DNA of 64,000 nucleotides from Methylococcales bacterium (GCA_026399015.1 JAPLRS010000029.1:111444-175443); one strand, 5' to 3'. Shown: positions 1-10,530, numbered from the stretch's first letter. Numbers and translations are program-made. The notes: generated by a model from the letters alone, not told the origin.

Positions 1-541
1 AATCAGGATTCTTTAACCAAACATCCCAAGTTTCAGAAGTACTAACAGGACGGTTAGCCACTTTTTTAACTTCACGGATGTAATCAATTAATGCAGACTT
101 AGGAATCTCGTCTCTTAAAATAACTTCGTTACCGACCATCAAGCGAATCACGCGCGGATTATTTTGCTGAGCAACTCGGATTAAGGTATCAATTTCAACA
201 CGATTCTTTTCAAGGTTGCCATCAATCCAAGCGCCTAATGTAACGTTTAGATTGTATTTACTAGCTAACTCAGGAATTTTATCCTGACCTTTTAACATAC
301 TATAAGTTCTAACCGCATGAACCTTATTCGCTAATAAAGCTAAATCACTATCGATATCTGCTTCACTAGGTAATGAATCGCCAGTTTGCGTATCTTGCTT
401 ACGCAGAGGATCATAAGTTACTCCCATGGTTGTTTTGGTCCATGGCTGTAATTGCAAGGGGTTATTGATATAACTCCAAATGCTAAAATTTACTGCAACA
501 AGTAAAGCAACAACAAATAAGATAGCTAACTTTCTTTTCAT
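1..541 (-). CDS. GH17-like glucanase-family protein, C-terminus cut by window edge
   Basis: The frame opens at an ATG (539-541) and runs off the left edge after 180 codons. Residues 5-25 form a signal peptide or membrane anchor. After it come motifs typical of glycoside hydrolase family 17 (COG5309-type exo-beta-1,3-glucanase-like proteins): GVTYDPLR, VRTYS, LGAWI and VGNEVILR. The Glu in GNE would be the acid/base residue of the family. Proteins of this kind act on beta-1,3-glucans or occur in synthase loci as the periplasmic part; the substrate cannot be judged from the fragment. The neighbour is a divergence-free minus-strand gene 200 bp upstream, so this gene probably has its own promoter in 542-744. 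The family call rests on remembered motifs. Confidence 0.7.
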   Translation of the reverse strand, partial: MKRKLAILFVVALLVAVNFSIWSYINNPLQLQPWTKTTMGVTYDPLRKQDTQTGDSLPSEADIDSDLALLANKVHAVRTYSMLKGQDKIPELASKYNLNVTLGAWIDGNLEKNRVEIDTLIRVAQQNNPRVIRLMVGNEVILRDEIPKSALIDYIREVKKVANRPVSTSETWDVWLKNPD

Positions 542-744
542 TTTGATATCGAAAATTTATCGCCAAGGCGAATGTGTAGGTTTAATTGGATTTGTTAGTT
601 AAGTATTAACAATGCGACAAACATTATTAGAATACTCACAGTTTTTTTACAGCGAATAATAATACACTATATCTTACATGGACTTTAATTCTAACCATAA
701 ATAAATTATTCAATTTAAGATGCATTCTGAGCATACATTGCGCA

Positions 745-1992
745 TTACTCGGCTAAAAACTTAACCAATTTAACGGCATGCTCATCCGTTTTTATAATCT
801 CTAAAGGATGGCCTAATAGTCTAAAACTAGTACCCGACTCTGGAATAGTCTCCATAAACTCAACAATCAGTCCATTTAGAGTCTTAGGACCTTCAGTTGG
901 CAAAGACCACTGCATGATTCTATTTAACTCTCTTAAGGTTATGGCGGCATCAATCATGTAACTACCGTCGCTTTGTTTTCTAGGTGCCATTTCATCATCA
1001 ATTAATTCACCGACGATTTCTTGAATTAAATCATCTAAAGTCACTAAACCTTGAACGTCACCGTATTCATCCACGACCATACCAATGCTGTTTTTTTCAC
1101 TTTTAAAGCGCAACAGTTGCGCATGCACGGGTGTATTATCCGGAATGAAAGTGGGTTTACTGAGTAAATTGATGATTGTTTGTTTATCAAAATCATCACG
1201 ACCAATAAGTAACAAAATTTTGCGTAAATGTAAGAAACCAACAATGCGATCGATATTTGTTTTATAAACGGCTAATTGGGTATGAGGGCTCGTTCGAATT
1301 TGTTCAATAATTTCTTCGATAGAATCTTCAAGGTCGATACCTACAATTTCTTTGCGAGGTGTCATGATATCTTCTACAGATGCTGATTCAAAATCCAAGA
1401 TACCCGTCAACATTTTCTGATAACGCTCGGGCATTAAATTCTCCGCTTCCGCGATAATGCTTTTAAGCTCTTCTTGATTCAATGATTCATTTGGACTTTT
1501 TTTAACATCAACTCTCACAATGCGCAGCAACAGCCTGACAAAGCCGTTAATGAACAAGGTAATAGGATAAAAAAGCGTCAATAAAGGGGTATAAATCCAC
1601 GCAGCAAAAAATGCTAACCATTCTGGTTTAGTAGCGCCGTAACTTTTAGGTGCAAGTTCTGTAAATACAACCATTAAAAGGGTTAATAACCCCATTGCTA
1701 CTGCAATAAATACCTCGTCATGACTAAATAACTTGATAACAATGACAGTCGCAAGGGCAGCAGAGAGATTTTTTAAGAATCCATTAGCCAACAAAATAAA
1801 GCTTAATAAACGCTCAGATTTTTGCAATAGGCCTTGTACTTTTGTCGCACCTTTGTGATTAAGCTTAACCAAATTTCTTAATCGGTACCGATTAATCGAC
1901 ATTAAAGAAGTTTCTGATCCCGTTAAAAAACCGGAAAGGATCAACATAAAGGCAAGTATGCCAAACAACATACTTAAGGGGATATCGTTCAA
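745..1992 (-). CDS. HlyC/CorC (CNNM) family transporter with CBS pair
   Basis: This 415-residue protein has the CNNM/DUF21 layout. Three to four hydrophobic segments lie in residues 1-160. A CBS pair follows at about 200-330 (start marked by DIMTPRKEIVGID, second half containing VVDEYGDVQGLVTLDDL). A C-terminal CorC_HlyC domain lies at about 340-415. Family members are inner-membrane proteins linked to magnesium or cobalt efflux and adenine-nucleotide sensing; E. coli YfjD is the closest type by architecture. The start MNDIPLSM is preceded on the minus strand by a weak AGGTAACC-like site. It stands as a single gene between proS and the GH17-like gene. The ion transported is not determined by the sequence. 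Confidence 0.85.
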   Translation of the reverse strand: MNDIPLSMLFGILAFMLILSGFLTGSETSLMSINRYRLRNLVKLNHKGATKVQGLLQKSERLLSFILLANGFLKNLSAALATVIVIKLFSHDEVFIAVAMGLLTLLMVVFTELAPKSYGATKPEWLAFFAAWIYTPLLTLFYPITLFINGFVRLLLRIVRVDVKKSPNESLNQEELKSIIAEAENLMPERYQKMLTGILDFESASVEDIMTPRKEIVGIDLEDSIEEIIEQIRTSPHTQLAVYKTNIDRIVGFLHLRKILLLIGRDDFDKQTIINLLSKPTFIPDNTPVHAQLLRFKSEKNSIGMVVDEYGDVQGLVTLDDLIQEIVGELIDDEMAPRKQSDGSYMIDAAITLRELNRIMQWSLPTEGPKTLNGLIVEFMETIPESGTSFRLLGHPLEIIKTDEHAVKLVKFLAE

Positions 1993-2120
1993 AGAAAGGT
2001 TACTCTACGGTTATTGAGACCGCACTAGTTTCTATGATGGGAATAATTTGTCAAGTTTAAATAACAATCTGACTGTAAATAAAGGAAATCGCAACAACAT
2101 ATCTGAACCACTAAACACTC

Positions 2121-2153
2121 AAGAGACCTTGTTTTAACAGCACAAGATCTCTT
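2121..2153 (-). terminator. Hairpin downstream of proS
   Basis: The arms 2121-2132 and 2142-2153 pair over 12 bp, with one pair a G-U on one strand, around a 9-nt loop. The hairpin lies 17 bp after the proS stop. No clear U-tract follows on the minus strand, so it may stabilise the mRNA 3' end rather than act as a strong intrinsic terminator. Confidence 0.35.
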
Positions 2154-2169
2154 AAAGTTAAAACATACT

Positions 2170-3879
2170 TTAAACCAATTTTGCTCTTAAAAAATCAACC
2201 AGCTCAGCTAGTGGAATTTCTTCATTGCTCGTCGCTGTTCTGCCTTTATATTCAATAGTGCCTGCATCTAAACCACGGTCACCTAAAATAACACAATGTG
2301 GAATTCCAATTAATTCCATATCTGAAAACATAAAACCAGCTCGGACTTTTCTATCATCAAACAACACTTCAAAGCCTGCTGCTTGTAAATCCACATAAAG
2401 TTGCTCAGCAGCCACTCTTAAACGTTCAGATTTATGCATATTCATTGGACATAAAGCCACTTGGAACGGTGCTAAATTAGCCGGCCAAATAATACCTTTC
2501 TCATCATGGTTTTGCTCAATCGCCGCAGCAACTACACGCGAGATACCAATTCCGTAACAGCCCATCAACATAATTTGGTTTTTACCACCTTCATTAATGA
2601 TTCCAGCTTTCATTGCCTCACTGTATTTAGTGCCTAATTGGAAGATATGTCCTACTTCAATACCACGCGCTAAAGTGATTTGACCTTTACCATCTGGACT
2701 CGGATCACCTTCTACAACGGTACGAATATCTGCAACCGTTTCAGGTAAAGGCAAATCTCTTTCCCAATTAACACCCACAAAATGCTGACCATCCGCATTT
2801 GCACCACAAGCAAAATCCGCCATGACCGCTACACTACGATCAGCAATAACGGGAATACTTAATCCGATTGGCCCTATAGAACCAGGTTTGCAATTAGCAA
2901 CCGCAAGGACCTCTGCTTCACTAGCAAATTCTAACGGTGAAGCAACGCCAGCTATTTTTTCTACTTTAATAGGATTAAGTTCATGATCACCTCTTAACAA
3001 TAAGGCAACCACACCGCCCTCTTCGCCTTTTACTAATAATGTTTTTAAGCATTGCGCCGCTGGAATCGATAAGAATTGGCTCACTTCTTCAATGCTATGT
3101 TGATTTGGCGTATCCACTACTTGCTTAACAAGCGTTGCTACAGGACGTGATTCGGAAGGAGCTACCGCTTCAGCTTTTTCAACATTGGCGGCGTATTCAC
3201 TTTCTGTTGAAAAAGCAATGGCATCTTCACCAGAATCTGCTAATACATGAAATTCATGAGATACAGCACCGCCAATTGAACCTGAATCAGCGATCACAGC
3301 ACGAAACTTTAAGCCAAATTGATTAAAAATATTCGTGTAAGCCTTATACATTACCTCATAAGTTTCTTGCAAAGACTCTTGATCTAAGTGAAACGAATAA
3401 GCATCTTTCATGACAAACTCACGCGAACGCATCACTCCAAAACGCGGACGAATTTCATCACGGAATTTAGTCTGAATTTGGTAATAGGTAATCGGTAATT
3501 GCTTGTAACTTTTAAGTTCATTACGCGCTAAATCAGTAATAATTTCTTCATGCGTAGGACCTAAACAAAAATCACGCTCATGACGATCTTTCATACGCGC
3601 CAATTCTGGACCGTATTGCTCCCAACGCCCTGTTTCTTGCCAAAGCTCCGCTGGCTGTAAGGCAGGCATAAGGACTTCTAAAGCCCCAGCCTTTTCCATT
3701 TCTGCGCGGGTGATTTTTTCAACCTTACGCATAACTCTTAGGCCTAAAGGTAACCAGCTATACAAGCCCGCTGCCAATTTGCGAATAAGTCCGGCACGAA
3801 TCATCAATTGATGACTGGCTATCTCGGCATCTGCTGGAGTTTCTTTTACGGTATTAAGAGGAAATTGTGTCGTACGCAT
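2170..3879 (-). CDS. proS: Prolyl-tRNA synthetase, bacterial type with editing domain
   Basis: ProS (569 aa) charges tRNA-Pro in the cytoplasm. Class II motif 1 lies near residues 60-80, motif 2 around [12 protein letters not shown] with KDAYSF after it, and motif 3 near GCYGIGISR. The YbaK-like editing insertion occupies about residues 240-390, as expected for the bacterial-type enzyme, and clears Ala-tRNA-Pro. The anticodon-binding domain closes the protein (about 470-569). The length is close to E. coli ProS (572). The start [14 protein letters not shown] agrees with the family start. The gene stands alone on the minus strand, with aceE divergent upstream. Confidence 0.97.
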   Translation of the reverse strand: MRTTQFPLNTVKETPADAEIASHQLMIRAGLIRKLAAGLYSWLPLGLRVMRKVEKITRAEMEKAGALEVLMPALQPAELWQETGRWEQYGPELARMKDRHERDFCLGPTHEEIITDLARNELKSYKQLPITYYQIQTKFRDEIRPRFGVMRSREFVMKDAYSFHLDQESLQETYEVMYKAYTNIFNQFGLKFRAVIADSGSIGGAVSHEFHVLADSGEDAIAFSTESEYAANVEKAEAVAPSESRPVATLVKQVVDTPNQHSIEEVSQFLSIPAAQCLKTLLVKGEEGGVVALLLRGDHELNPIKVEKIAGVASPLEFASEAEVLAVANCKPGSIGPIGLSIPVIADRSVAVMADFACGANADGQHFVGVNWERDLPLPETVADIRTVVEGDPSPDGKGQITLARGIEVGHIFQLGTKYSEAMKAGIINEGGKNQIMLMGCYGIGISRVVAAAIEQNHDEKGIIWPANLAPFQVALCPMNMHKSERLRVAAEQLYVDLQAAGFEVLFDDRKVRAGFMFSDMELIGIPHCVILGDRGLDAGTIEYKGRTATSNEEIPLAELVDFLRAKLV

Positions 3880-4327
3880 GATGATGTTAATCAGAGAATA
3901 AAATAAATTGGCTATTTTACAGACTTTTAACGCGTTCCAAAATCATAGAACTGGATTAATTAGAATAATGTGTCTAAGCAAGCAAAGCTTTAAGCCAAAA
4001 TAGAGCTTAATAAAAGGCTTACCCTTCTATCACATAAAATGCATAAGAATTTATTACCCTTTTGTTAGTAAATAATCTATTCGTAATTAAGAGACAATCG
4101 AAGATAAAACAAGCTCTCAAAGCGTTGTTTCTAAATATAACAAACAAATGTCAGGGTAATTTAGTCAACTATTTCATGTTTTTTAAGTATTTACTGGCAT
4201 GCAAGCCTTATGAATTGCTAAAACGGGTGTATTGACGCCTATGATTTGTATATACTATGTACCGTTACCAAGACATTGAGACTGTCTTGACACTAGCCAT
4301 GCCTAACTCGTCCCAAAAGGATCATAC
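3880..4327. other. Divergent intergenic region proS / aceE
   Basis: These 448 bp separate two divergent genes. No credible ORF or RNA gene is visible. The aceE-proximal third carries a promoter-like element (listed separately). I see no clear PdhR-type operator. The rest is AT-rich and without notable inverted repeats. Confidence 0.6.
4232..4261 (+). promoter_or_regulatory. Candidate sigma70 promoter of the pdh operon
   Basis: TTGACG at 4232-4237 is followed 18 bp later by TATGTA at 4256-4261. An overlapping TATACT lies at 4251-4256. The element is 67 bp before the aceE ATG, which has a good Shine-Dalgarno (AAAGGATC). The spacing is slightly long and the choice between the two -10 candidates is unresolved. 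Confidence 0.4.
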
Positions 4328-7006
4328 ATGAACAACAGCTTAATTTCAGAAATTACCGGACAAAATGATATTGATCCAATAGAGACAAAAGAATGGATTG
4401 AAGCGCTACAAGCAGTATTAGAGCAAGATGGTAGCGAACGGGCACACTTTCTGATTGAACAGCTCGTCGCAGCTACAAGACATTCAGGTTTCGACATTCC
4501 CTTTAGTGCCAACACCGCTTATTTAAATACCATCCCCGTTTCACGACAAGCCCAATTCCCTGGCGACCCCACCATAGAACAGAAAATTCGCTCTTATGTC
4601 CGTTGGAATGCCATGATGATGGTATTAAGAGCAAACAAACATACCAATGTTGGCGGACATATTGCCAGTTTTGCTTCTGCGGCTACTCTATATGATGTTG
4701 GTTACAACCATTTCTGGCACGCAGCTTCTGAAGATCATGATGGTGATTTAATTTTCTCTCAAGGCCATTTAACACCGGGTGATTATGCCAGAGCCTTTTT
4801 AATGGGTAGATTGTCACAAGAACAAATGGATAGCTTCCGTCAAGAAGTTGGCGGCAATGGCTTATCATCTTACCCTCATCCTTGGTTGATGCCTGATTTC
4901 TGGCAGTTCCCTACCGTTTCTATGGGCTTAGGTCCTATCATGGCCATCTACCAAGCTCGTTTTATGCGTTACTTGCAAGATCGTGGCTTTGCGGATACTT
5001 CTAAACGTAAAGTTTGGAGTTTCTTAGGTGATGGTGAAACGGATGAGCCTGAATCATTAGGTGCGATTGGCATGGCTGGTCGTGAAAAGTTAGATAATCT
5101 AATTTTTGTCATTAACTGTAACTTACAACGCCTAGACGGACCAGTGCGTGGTAACGCAAAAATCATTCAAGAACTAGAAAGCGAATTCCGTGGCGCAGGT
5201 TGGAATGTTATCAAACTAGTTTGGGGGCAGCGTTGGGATGCTTTATTAGCCAGAGATACCCAAGGCTTATTGGCAGCTCGTATGATGGCTTGTGTGGATG
5301 GTGATTTCCAAACCTTTAAAGCGAAAGACGGTGCTTACGTTCGTGAACACTTCTTTAATACACCAGAATTAAAAGCGATGGTTGCTGATTGGTCTGACCG
5401 TGATATTTGGGAGCTAAACCGTGGAGGTCATGATCCTGCAAAAACTTATGCAGCTTTCCATGCAGCGGTTAACCATAAAGGCCAACCTACTGTTATTCTA
5501 GCTAAAACCATTAAAGGTTATGGTATGGGGGCATCGGGTGAAGCGCAAAACATTTCACATCAACAAAAGAAAATGAGTGAGATTTCCCTCACCCACTTCC
5601 GTGATCGTTATGAATTACCGGTCACTGATGAAGAAATGCAAAAACTACCTTATTTAACTTTCCCAGAAGGTTCAAAAGAATTAGCGTATATGCAACAAAG
5701 ACGCGCTGATTTAGGCGGTCCTTTACCTTCAAGACGCGCAAAATCTTACGCCCTTGATGTGCCCGTCTTAAGCGATTTTAAAGCTTTATTAGAGGCCAGC
5801 GGTGAAGGCCGTGAAATTTCGACCACAATGGCTTTTGTGCGTTTATTAAATATTCTGGTTAAAGATAAAAATATCGGCAAACGAATTGTCCCTATCGTAC
5901 CTGATGAATCAAGAACGTTTGGTATGGAAGGTATGTTCAGACAACTCGGCATCTGGTCTCAAGTGGGGCAGTTATACACCCCGCAAGATGCTGATCAATT
6001 AATGTTTTATAAAGAAGATAAACACGGTCAAGTATTACAAGAAGGTATTAACGAAGCGGGCGGCTTATGTGATTGGATTGCGGCAGGTACTGCTTATTCA
6101 ACCCATAACGTACCGATGATTCCTTTCTTCATCTACTACTCTATGTTTGGTTTCCAACGTGTTGGAGATTTAATCTGGGCAGCAGCTGATCAACGTACGC
6201 GTGGCTTCTTAATGGGTGGTACTGCAGGCCGAACCACTCTAAATGGTGAAGGTTTGCAACATGAAGATGGCCATAGCCACTTAATGTCGGCAACAGTACC
6301 TAACTGTATTTCTTACGATCCAACTTACGCTTACGAATTAGCGGTCATCATTCAAGATGGTTTACGTCGTATGTATGTTGAACAAGAAGACGTGTTCTAC
6401 TACATCACCGTTATGAACGAAAACTACAGTCACCCAGCTATGCCAAAAGGCATTGAATTAGACATCCTAAAAGGTATGTATAAATTCCGCGACGGAGACA
6501 AGAGCAAAGCCCCACGCGTTCAGCTTTTAGGCTCGGGTACTATTTTCCGTGAAGTTGAATTCGCTGCTGAACTTCTTAAAAGCGATTGGGGTGTTGAAGC
6601 TGACTTATGGAGTTGCCCAAGTTTTACTGAATTAGCTCGAGATGGTCAATCTTGTGAACGTTGGAACCGCTTACACCCAACTGAACCTGCTAAACAATCT
6701 CATGTTGCTAGCTGTTTAGACAGTGCAGTGGGCCCCGTTATTGCCTCAACAGACTACACACGTGCTTTTGCTGAACAAATCCGCGCTTATGTTAAAGCAC
6801 CTTATGTTGTTTTAGGTACTGATGGTTTTGGACGATCTGATACCCGTGAAAACTTAAGAAGCTTTTTTGAAGTCGATCGTTATCATGTCGCCGTTGCCGC
6901 ACTAAAGAGTTTAGCTGATTTAGGCCAATTTGATGCCAACAAGGTTGATGTCGCTATCGCTAAATACGGCATAGCAACAGAAATTAAAGCACCTTGGCTA
7001 ATTTAA
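4328..7006 (+). CDS. aceE: Pyruvate dehydrogenase E1 component, homodimeric type
   Basis: AceE (892 aa) is the thiamine-diphosphate E1 that decarboxylates pyruvate and acetylates the lipoyl arm of E2. Seen in the sequence: the opening NDIDPIETKEWIEAL of the AceE family, GGHIASFASAATLYDVGYNH, the ThDP/Mg motif around GDGETDEPESLGA...NCNLQRLDGPV, and the transketolase central domain with QEGINEAGG. The length matches E. coli AceE (887). It is the first gene of aceE-aceF-lpdA, 16 bp ahead of aceF. ATG 4328 is supported by AAAGGATC seven bases upstream. Confidence 0.97.
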   Translation: MNNSLISEITGQNDIDPIETKEWIEALQAVLEQDGSERAHFLIEQLVAATRHSGFDIPFSANTAYLNTIPVSRQAQFPGDPTIEQKIRSYVRWNAMMMVLRANKHTNVGGHIASFASAATLYDVGYNHFWHAASEDHDGDLIFSQGHLTPGDYARAFLMGRLSQEQMDSFRQEVGGNGLSSYPHPWLMPDFWQFPTVSMGLGPIMAIYQARFMRYLQDRGFADTSKRKVWSFLGDGETDEPESLGAIGMAGREKLDNLIFVINCNLQRLDGPVRGNAKIIQELESEFRGAGWNVIKLVWGQRWDALLARDTQGLLAARMMACVDGDFQTFKAKDGAYVREHFFNTPELKAMVADWSDRDIWELNRGGHDPAKTYAAFHAAVNHKGQPTVILAKTIKGYGMGASGEAQNISHQQKKMSEISLTHFRDRYELPVTDEEMQKLPYLTFPEGSKELAYMQQRRADLGGPLPSRRAKSYALDVPVLSDFKALLEASGEGREISTTMAFVRLLNILVKDKNIGKRIVPIVPDESRTFGMEGMFRQLGIWSQVGQLYTPQDADQLMFYKEDKHGQVLQEGINEAGGLCDWIAAGTAYSTHNVPMIPFFIYYSMFGFQRVGDLIWAAADQRTRGFLMGGTAGRTTLNGEGLQHEDGHSHLMSATVPNCISYDPTYAYELAVIIQDGLRRMYVEQEDVFYYITVMNENYSHPAMPKGIELDILKGMYKFRDGDKSKAPRVQLLGSGTIFREVEFAAELLKSDWGVEADLWSCPSFTELARDGQSCERWNRLHPTEPAKQSHVASCLDSAVGPVIASTDYTRAFAEQIRAYVKAPYVVLGTDGFGRSDTRENLRSFFEVDRYHVAVAALKSLADLGQFDANKVDVAIAKYGIATEIKAPWLI

Positions 7007-7022
7007 CAAAAGGAAAGTTTAT

Positions 7023-8330
7023 ATGACTCAGTTATGTGAGATTAGAGTTCCAGATGTCGGCAATGTTGCCGAAATCGACGTAGTAGAAGTATTAATTAAA
7101 GCGGGTGACACCGTTGAAATAGAGCAAACAGTTGCGACGCTTGAGACAGACAAAGCCAGCATGGATTTACCGTCTAGCGCTAATGGTAGTGTCCAAGAAG
7201 TTTTTATTAAGCCAGGTGATAAAGTATCTGAAGGTACTCTAATCGCAACAGTACTAGTTAGTGATGCAGGCAGTGCACCAGCAATACCGGCGCCAGTTGC
7301 CGCTGAAGCACCGAAAGCCGAGCCTGTTATCGAAAAAGCACCAGAACCCGTTGCTAGCGCTCCTGCTCCAGTAGTTTCAGCACCCGTCACTGCACCCTTA
7401 GCAATTATAGAAACAAGTACGACTGGTAAAGCACACGCCTCCCCTTCTACGCGTTTATTTGCGCGTGAACTCGGTGTTGATGTCAGTAAAATTACTTTAG
7501 GTACCGGTCGTAAAGGCCGTATCTTAAAAGAAGATGTTAAAAACTATGTTAAAAAAGCCCTCACTGAAGGTGTTTCTGGAACAGGCACTGGTGCTGGAAT
7601 TCCTAGCATACCCGCCGTTGATTTCTCGCCTTTTGGTGAAACAGAATTATTAAAGCTCAGTAAGATTAAACGTTTAACCGGCCAAAACTTAAGTCGTGTT
7701 TGGTTAAACTTACCACTAGTTACTTATCATGAAGAAGCTGACATTACTGAAATGGAAGCGTTCCGTAACAGTTTAAATGCAGAAAAAGTAAAAGGTGATG
7801 TAAAAATTACCGGCTTGATCTTTATCGTAAAAGCTTTGGTTGCAGCTATGCAGCAATTCCCTAACTTTAATGCCTCCTTATCACCTGATGGCGAAAGTCT
7901 GATTCTAAAGAAATACTACAATATAGGTATTGCGGTTGATACGCCTAACGGCTTAGTCGTTCCTGTGCTTCGTAATGTAAATACCAAAAGCATTAATGAA
8001 CTAACGCTTGAACTCGCTGAAAAAAGCGAAAAAGCCCGCTTAGGTAAGTTAATGCCAGCCGATATGCAAGGTGGTTGTATGACCATCTCAAGTTTGGGTG
8101 GTATTGGTGGCACAGCGTTTACCCCGATTGTGAATGCTCCTGAAGTTGCTATATTAGGTGTCACGCGGGCGAAAATGCAACCTGTTTGGAACGGTAAAGA
8201 ATTTATCCCGCGTTTAATGTTACCTTTAGACTTAACCTACGATCACCGTGTTATTGATGGTGCGGAAGGTGCAAGATTTATGGCGATGGTTAAACAATAT
8301 CTAGGTGATATTCGCCGTCTGTTACTTTAA
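7023..8330 (+). CDS. aceF: Pyruvate dehydrogenase E2, dihydrolipoyl acetyltransferase
   Basis: AceF (435 aa) forms the core of the pyruvate dehydrogenase complex and transfers acetyl groups to CoA. It has one lipoyl domain (residues 1-80, lipoyl-lysine in ETDKASMD), an Ala/Pro-rich linker (about 83-135), a peripheral subunit-binding domain (about 138-180: ASPSTRLFARELGVD ... GRKGRILKEDV) and a catalytic domain (about 200-435) ending with the DHRVIDGAEGARF signature. E. coli AceF has three lipoyl domains; a single one is common in other proteobacteria. The Shine-Dalgarno is AAAGGAAAG. Confidence 0.96.
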   Translation: MTQLCEIRVPDVGNVAEIDVVEVLIKAGDTVEIEQTVATLETDKASMDLPSSANGSVQEVFIKPGDKVSEGTLIATVLVSDAGSAPAIPAPVAAEAPKAEPVIEKAPEPVASAPAPVVSAPVTAPLAIIETSTTGKAHASPSTRLFARELGVDVSKITLGTGRKGRILKEDVKNYVKKALTEGVSGTGTGAGIPSIPAVDFSPFGETELLKLSKIKRLTGQNLSRVWLNLPLVTYHEEADITEMEAFRNSLNAEKVKGDVKITGLIFIVKALVAAMQQFPNFNASLSPDGESLILKKYYNIGIAVDTPNGLVVPVLRNVNTKSINELTLELAEKSEKARLGKLMPADMQGGCMTISSLGGIGGTAFTPIVNAPEVAILGVTRAKMQPVWNGKEFIPRLMLPLDLTYDHRVIDGAEGARFMAMVKQYLGDIRRLLL

Positions 8331-8348
8331 GCAAAGGATCCATACACG

Positions 8349-9764
8349 ATGAATGATACTGTTTTAAATGCAGAAGTATTAGTTCTGGGCGGTGGCCCAG
8401 GTGGTTACAGCGCGGCTTTTCGAGCAGCTGATTTAGGTAAACAAGTGACTATTGTTGAACGCTACCCAGTATTAGGTGGAGTCTGTCTAAATGTCGGCTG
8501 TATCCCTTCAAAAGCTTTATTACATGCCGCCCAAATCATCCATGAAGTGGATGAGTTTGAAGAGCACGGTGTAAGTTACGGCAAACCCAGCATTGATATT
8601 AATAAAATCAGAGGCTGGAAAGAAAGCATCAGTAAAACACTCAACACAGGTTTAGCAGGACTTGCTAAACAAAGAAATGTAACTGTGGTGCAAGGTTTGG
8701 GTAAATTCACCTCAGTAAATACTGTTGAAGTTGAAACACCAGAAGGCAATAAAACCATTCATTTTGATCAGGCGATAATTGCGGCTGGCTCACGTCCGAC
8801 TAAAATCCCAGTTTTTCCACATGACGATCCACGCTTATGGGATTCTACTGATGCTTTACAGCTTGCAGAAATTCCTAAAAAGCTATTAATTGTCGGCGGT
8901 GGCATTATTGGTCTAGAAATGGCAACTGTTTACCATGCAATGGGCTCTGAAATCAGCGTAGTAGAATTGATGGATCAAATCATTCCAGGCTGTGACAAAG
9001 ACTTAGTGACACCGCTTGCTAGACGCATCAAAAAACAATACAAAAACATTTGGTTAGAAACAAAAGTAACAGCCATTGAAGCGCAAACCGATGGTCTTAA
9101 AGTCTCTTTTGAAGGTGCTGGCGCACCCGAATCCGAACTATTTGACGCGGTATTAGTGGCAGTAGGACGTAGACCGAATGGCTTATTAATCGGTGCAGAG
9201 CTAGCGGGTATTACTGTTAACGAACAAGGATTTATTCCTGTTGATAAACAACAACGCACAAATGTTAGCAATATCTTTGCTATTGGCGATATCGTTGGCA
9301 ACCCAATGTTAGCCCACAAAGCGGTACATGAAGGTAAAGTAGCGGCAGAAGTCATTGCTGGCCATAAAGCCCATTTTGATGCCTTAACTATTCCTTCTGT
9401 GGCTTATACTGACCCAGAAATCAGCTGGATGGGTCTTACTGAAAACCAAGCTAAACAACAAGGCATTGAATACGATAAAGCTGTATTCCCTTGGGCGGCC
9501 AGTGGTCGATCTTTATGTGTGGGTCGTAAAGAAGGTTTAACTAAAATCATCTGTGAAAAAGAAACAGGTAGAATTTTGGGTGCTGGCATGACAGGTACTA
9601 ATGCGGGTGAGTTAATTTCTGAAGCGGTATTAGCTTTAGAAATGGGGGCAGATGCTGAAGATATCAGCTTAACGATTCATCCCCACCCCACTCTAGCGGA
9701 AACTTTTGGCTTTGCAGCTGAAATGATTACCGGCACCATTACTGATTTATATATTAAAAAGTAA
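8349..9764 (+). CDS. lpdA: Dihydrolipoyl dehydrogenase (E3)
   Basis: This 471-aa flavoprotein reoxidises dihydrolipoamide with NAD+. It shows the N-terminal FAD-binding GGGPGGYSAA, the redox-active disulfide in GGVCLNVGCIPSK, the NAD-binding GGGIIGLEMATVY, the second FAD motif FAIGDIVGNPMLAHKA, and the dimer-interface HPHPTLAE with the catalytic His-Glu pair. It is the third gene of the pdh operon, 18 bp after aceF. It may also serve 2-oxoglutarate dehydrogenase and the glycine cleavage system, as is common for a shared E3. Confidence 0.96.
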   Translation: MNDTVLNAEVLVLGGGPGGYSAAFRAADLGKQVTIVERYPVLGGVCLNVGCIPSKALLHAAQIIHEVDEFEEHGVSYGKPSIDINKIRGWKESISKTLNTGLAGLAKQRNVTVVQGLGKFTSVNTVEVETPEGNKTIHFDQAIIAAGSRPTKIPVFPHDDPRLWDSTDALQLAEIPKKLLIVGGGIIGLEMATVYHAMGSEISVVELMDQIIPGCDKDLVTPLARRIKKQYKNIWLETKVTAIEAQTDGLKVSFEGAGAPESELFDAVLVAVGRRPNGLLIGAELAGITVNEQGFIPVDKQQRTNVSNIFAIGDIVGNPMLAHKAVHEGKVAAEVIAGHKAHFDALTIPSVAYTDPEISWMGLTENQAKQQGIEYDKAVFPWAASGRSLCVGRKEGLTKIICEKETGRILGAGMTGTNAGELISEAVLALEMGADAEDISLTIHPHPTLAETFGFAAEMITGTITDLYIKK

Positions 9765-9774
9765 TCGGAAATTA

Positions 9775-9809
9775 AACCAAGGTGCGTTATAGCGTACCTT
9801 GGTTATTTT
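9775..9809. terminator. Terminator between lpdA and the GST-like gene
   Basis: The arms 9775-9783 and 9796-9804 pair over 9 bp (AACCAAGGT with ACCTTGGTT), with two further inner pairs, followed on the plus strand by ATTTTT. This fits an intrinsic terminator of the pdh operon. It overlaps the stop codon of the convergent gene by a couple of bases. Confidence 0.65.
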
Positions 9810-10405
9810 TGTTGCTTCATCACCCGAATAAAAAGCTCTGAGTCAATAAACCCCTGCAACCAGTTGTTAACAACTTTAAACGAAGAGTGTTGCCACCATT
9901 CCATATCCACACTTGCAAACTGTCGAATAAACGGAAAAATAGCCACATCAGCTATCGATATTTGCTGTCCACATAAATAACGACTATTCGCTAAACGCTC
10001 ATTTAATATAAATAAAAACTCAGATGCCTTCTGGCGATAATACTCTTGTGTATTTTCTGGATAGCGATCAGCGTATTTATAGCGATCCAAATAATATTTA
10101 AACTCACCATCATTCCTTTTAATTAAATCATCTGCTGCATTAGAAAAACTTAACCAATGTTCAGGATCAGTTTGATTTAAAACCCAACTCATAATCACTA
10201 AACTTTCTTCCAGAACTTCACCATTAGCTAATTGCAAAACAGGTACTGTGCCCTTAGGTGATATTTCTAACAAATGCGCTGGTTTATTCTTTAAATCTAC
10301 TTCCCGAATTTCCACAGCAATGCCCGCATAGAATAAAGTCATTCTCGCTCTAATGGCATAAGGACAACGCCTAAAACTATAAAGTACGGGTAAATTACTG
10401 TTCAT
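9803..10405 (-). CDS. Glutathione S-transferase family protein
   Basis: This 200-aa protein has a thioredoxin-fold N-terminal GST domain (residues 7-80) with RRCPYAIRAR, the cis-proline segment GTVPVL and the ELE/EES glutathione-contact region (EVLEESLVIM). An all-helical C-terminal domain follows (about 95-195). Cys14 in RRCPYA suggests a Cys-type (glutaredoxin-2-like or beta-like) enzyme rather than a Tyr/Ser GST. The substrate is unknown. It stands alone on the minus strand, convergent with lpdA and downstream of the groE terminator. Confidence 0.8.
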   Translation of the reverse strand: MNSNLPVLYSFRRCPYAIRARMTLFYAGIAVEIREVDLKNKPAHLLEISPKGTVPVLQLANGEVLEESLVIMSWVLNQTDPEHWLSFSNAADDLIKRNDGEFKYYLDRYKYADRYPENTQEYYRQKASEFLFILNERLANSRYLCGQQISIADVAIFPFIRQFASVDMEWWQHSSFKVVNNWLQGFIDSELFIRVMKQQK

Positions 10406-10440
10406 ATCAAAAAACCTAAACTCAACTAAAAAAACACAAA

Positions 10441-10476
10441 AAAGCCCCGACTATTTAACAATAGTCGGGGCTTTTT
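10441..10476 (-). terminator. Intrinsic terminator of groS-groL
   Basis: A 14-bp perfect stem (10441-10454 with 10461-10474) encloses a 6-nt loop and has a GC-rich core (GCCCCGACTAT). It is flanked by A/T runs on both sides, so it could work in both directions. It lies 55 bp after the groL stop. Confidence 0.85.
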
Positions 10477-10530
10477 CAAAAGGAGAATTAAAGTCGGCAG
10501 AATGAATCCGCAAACTTTAAGACAACATGA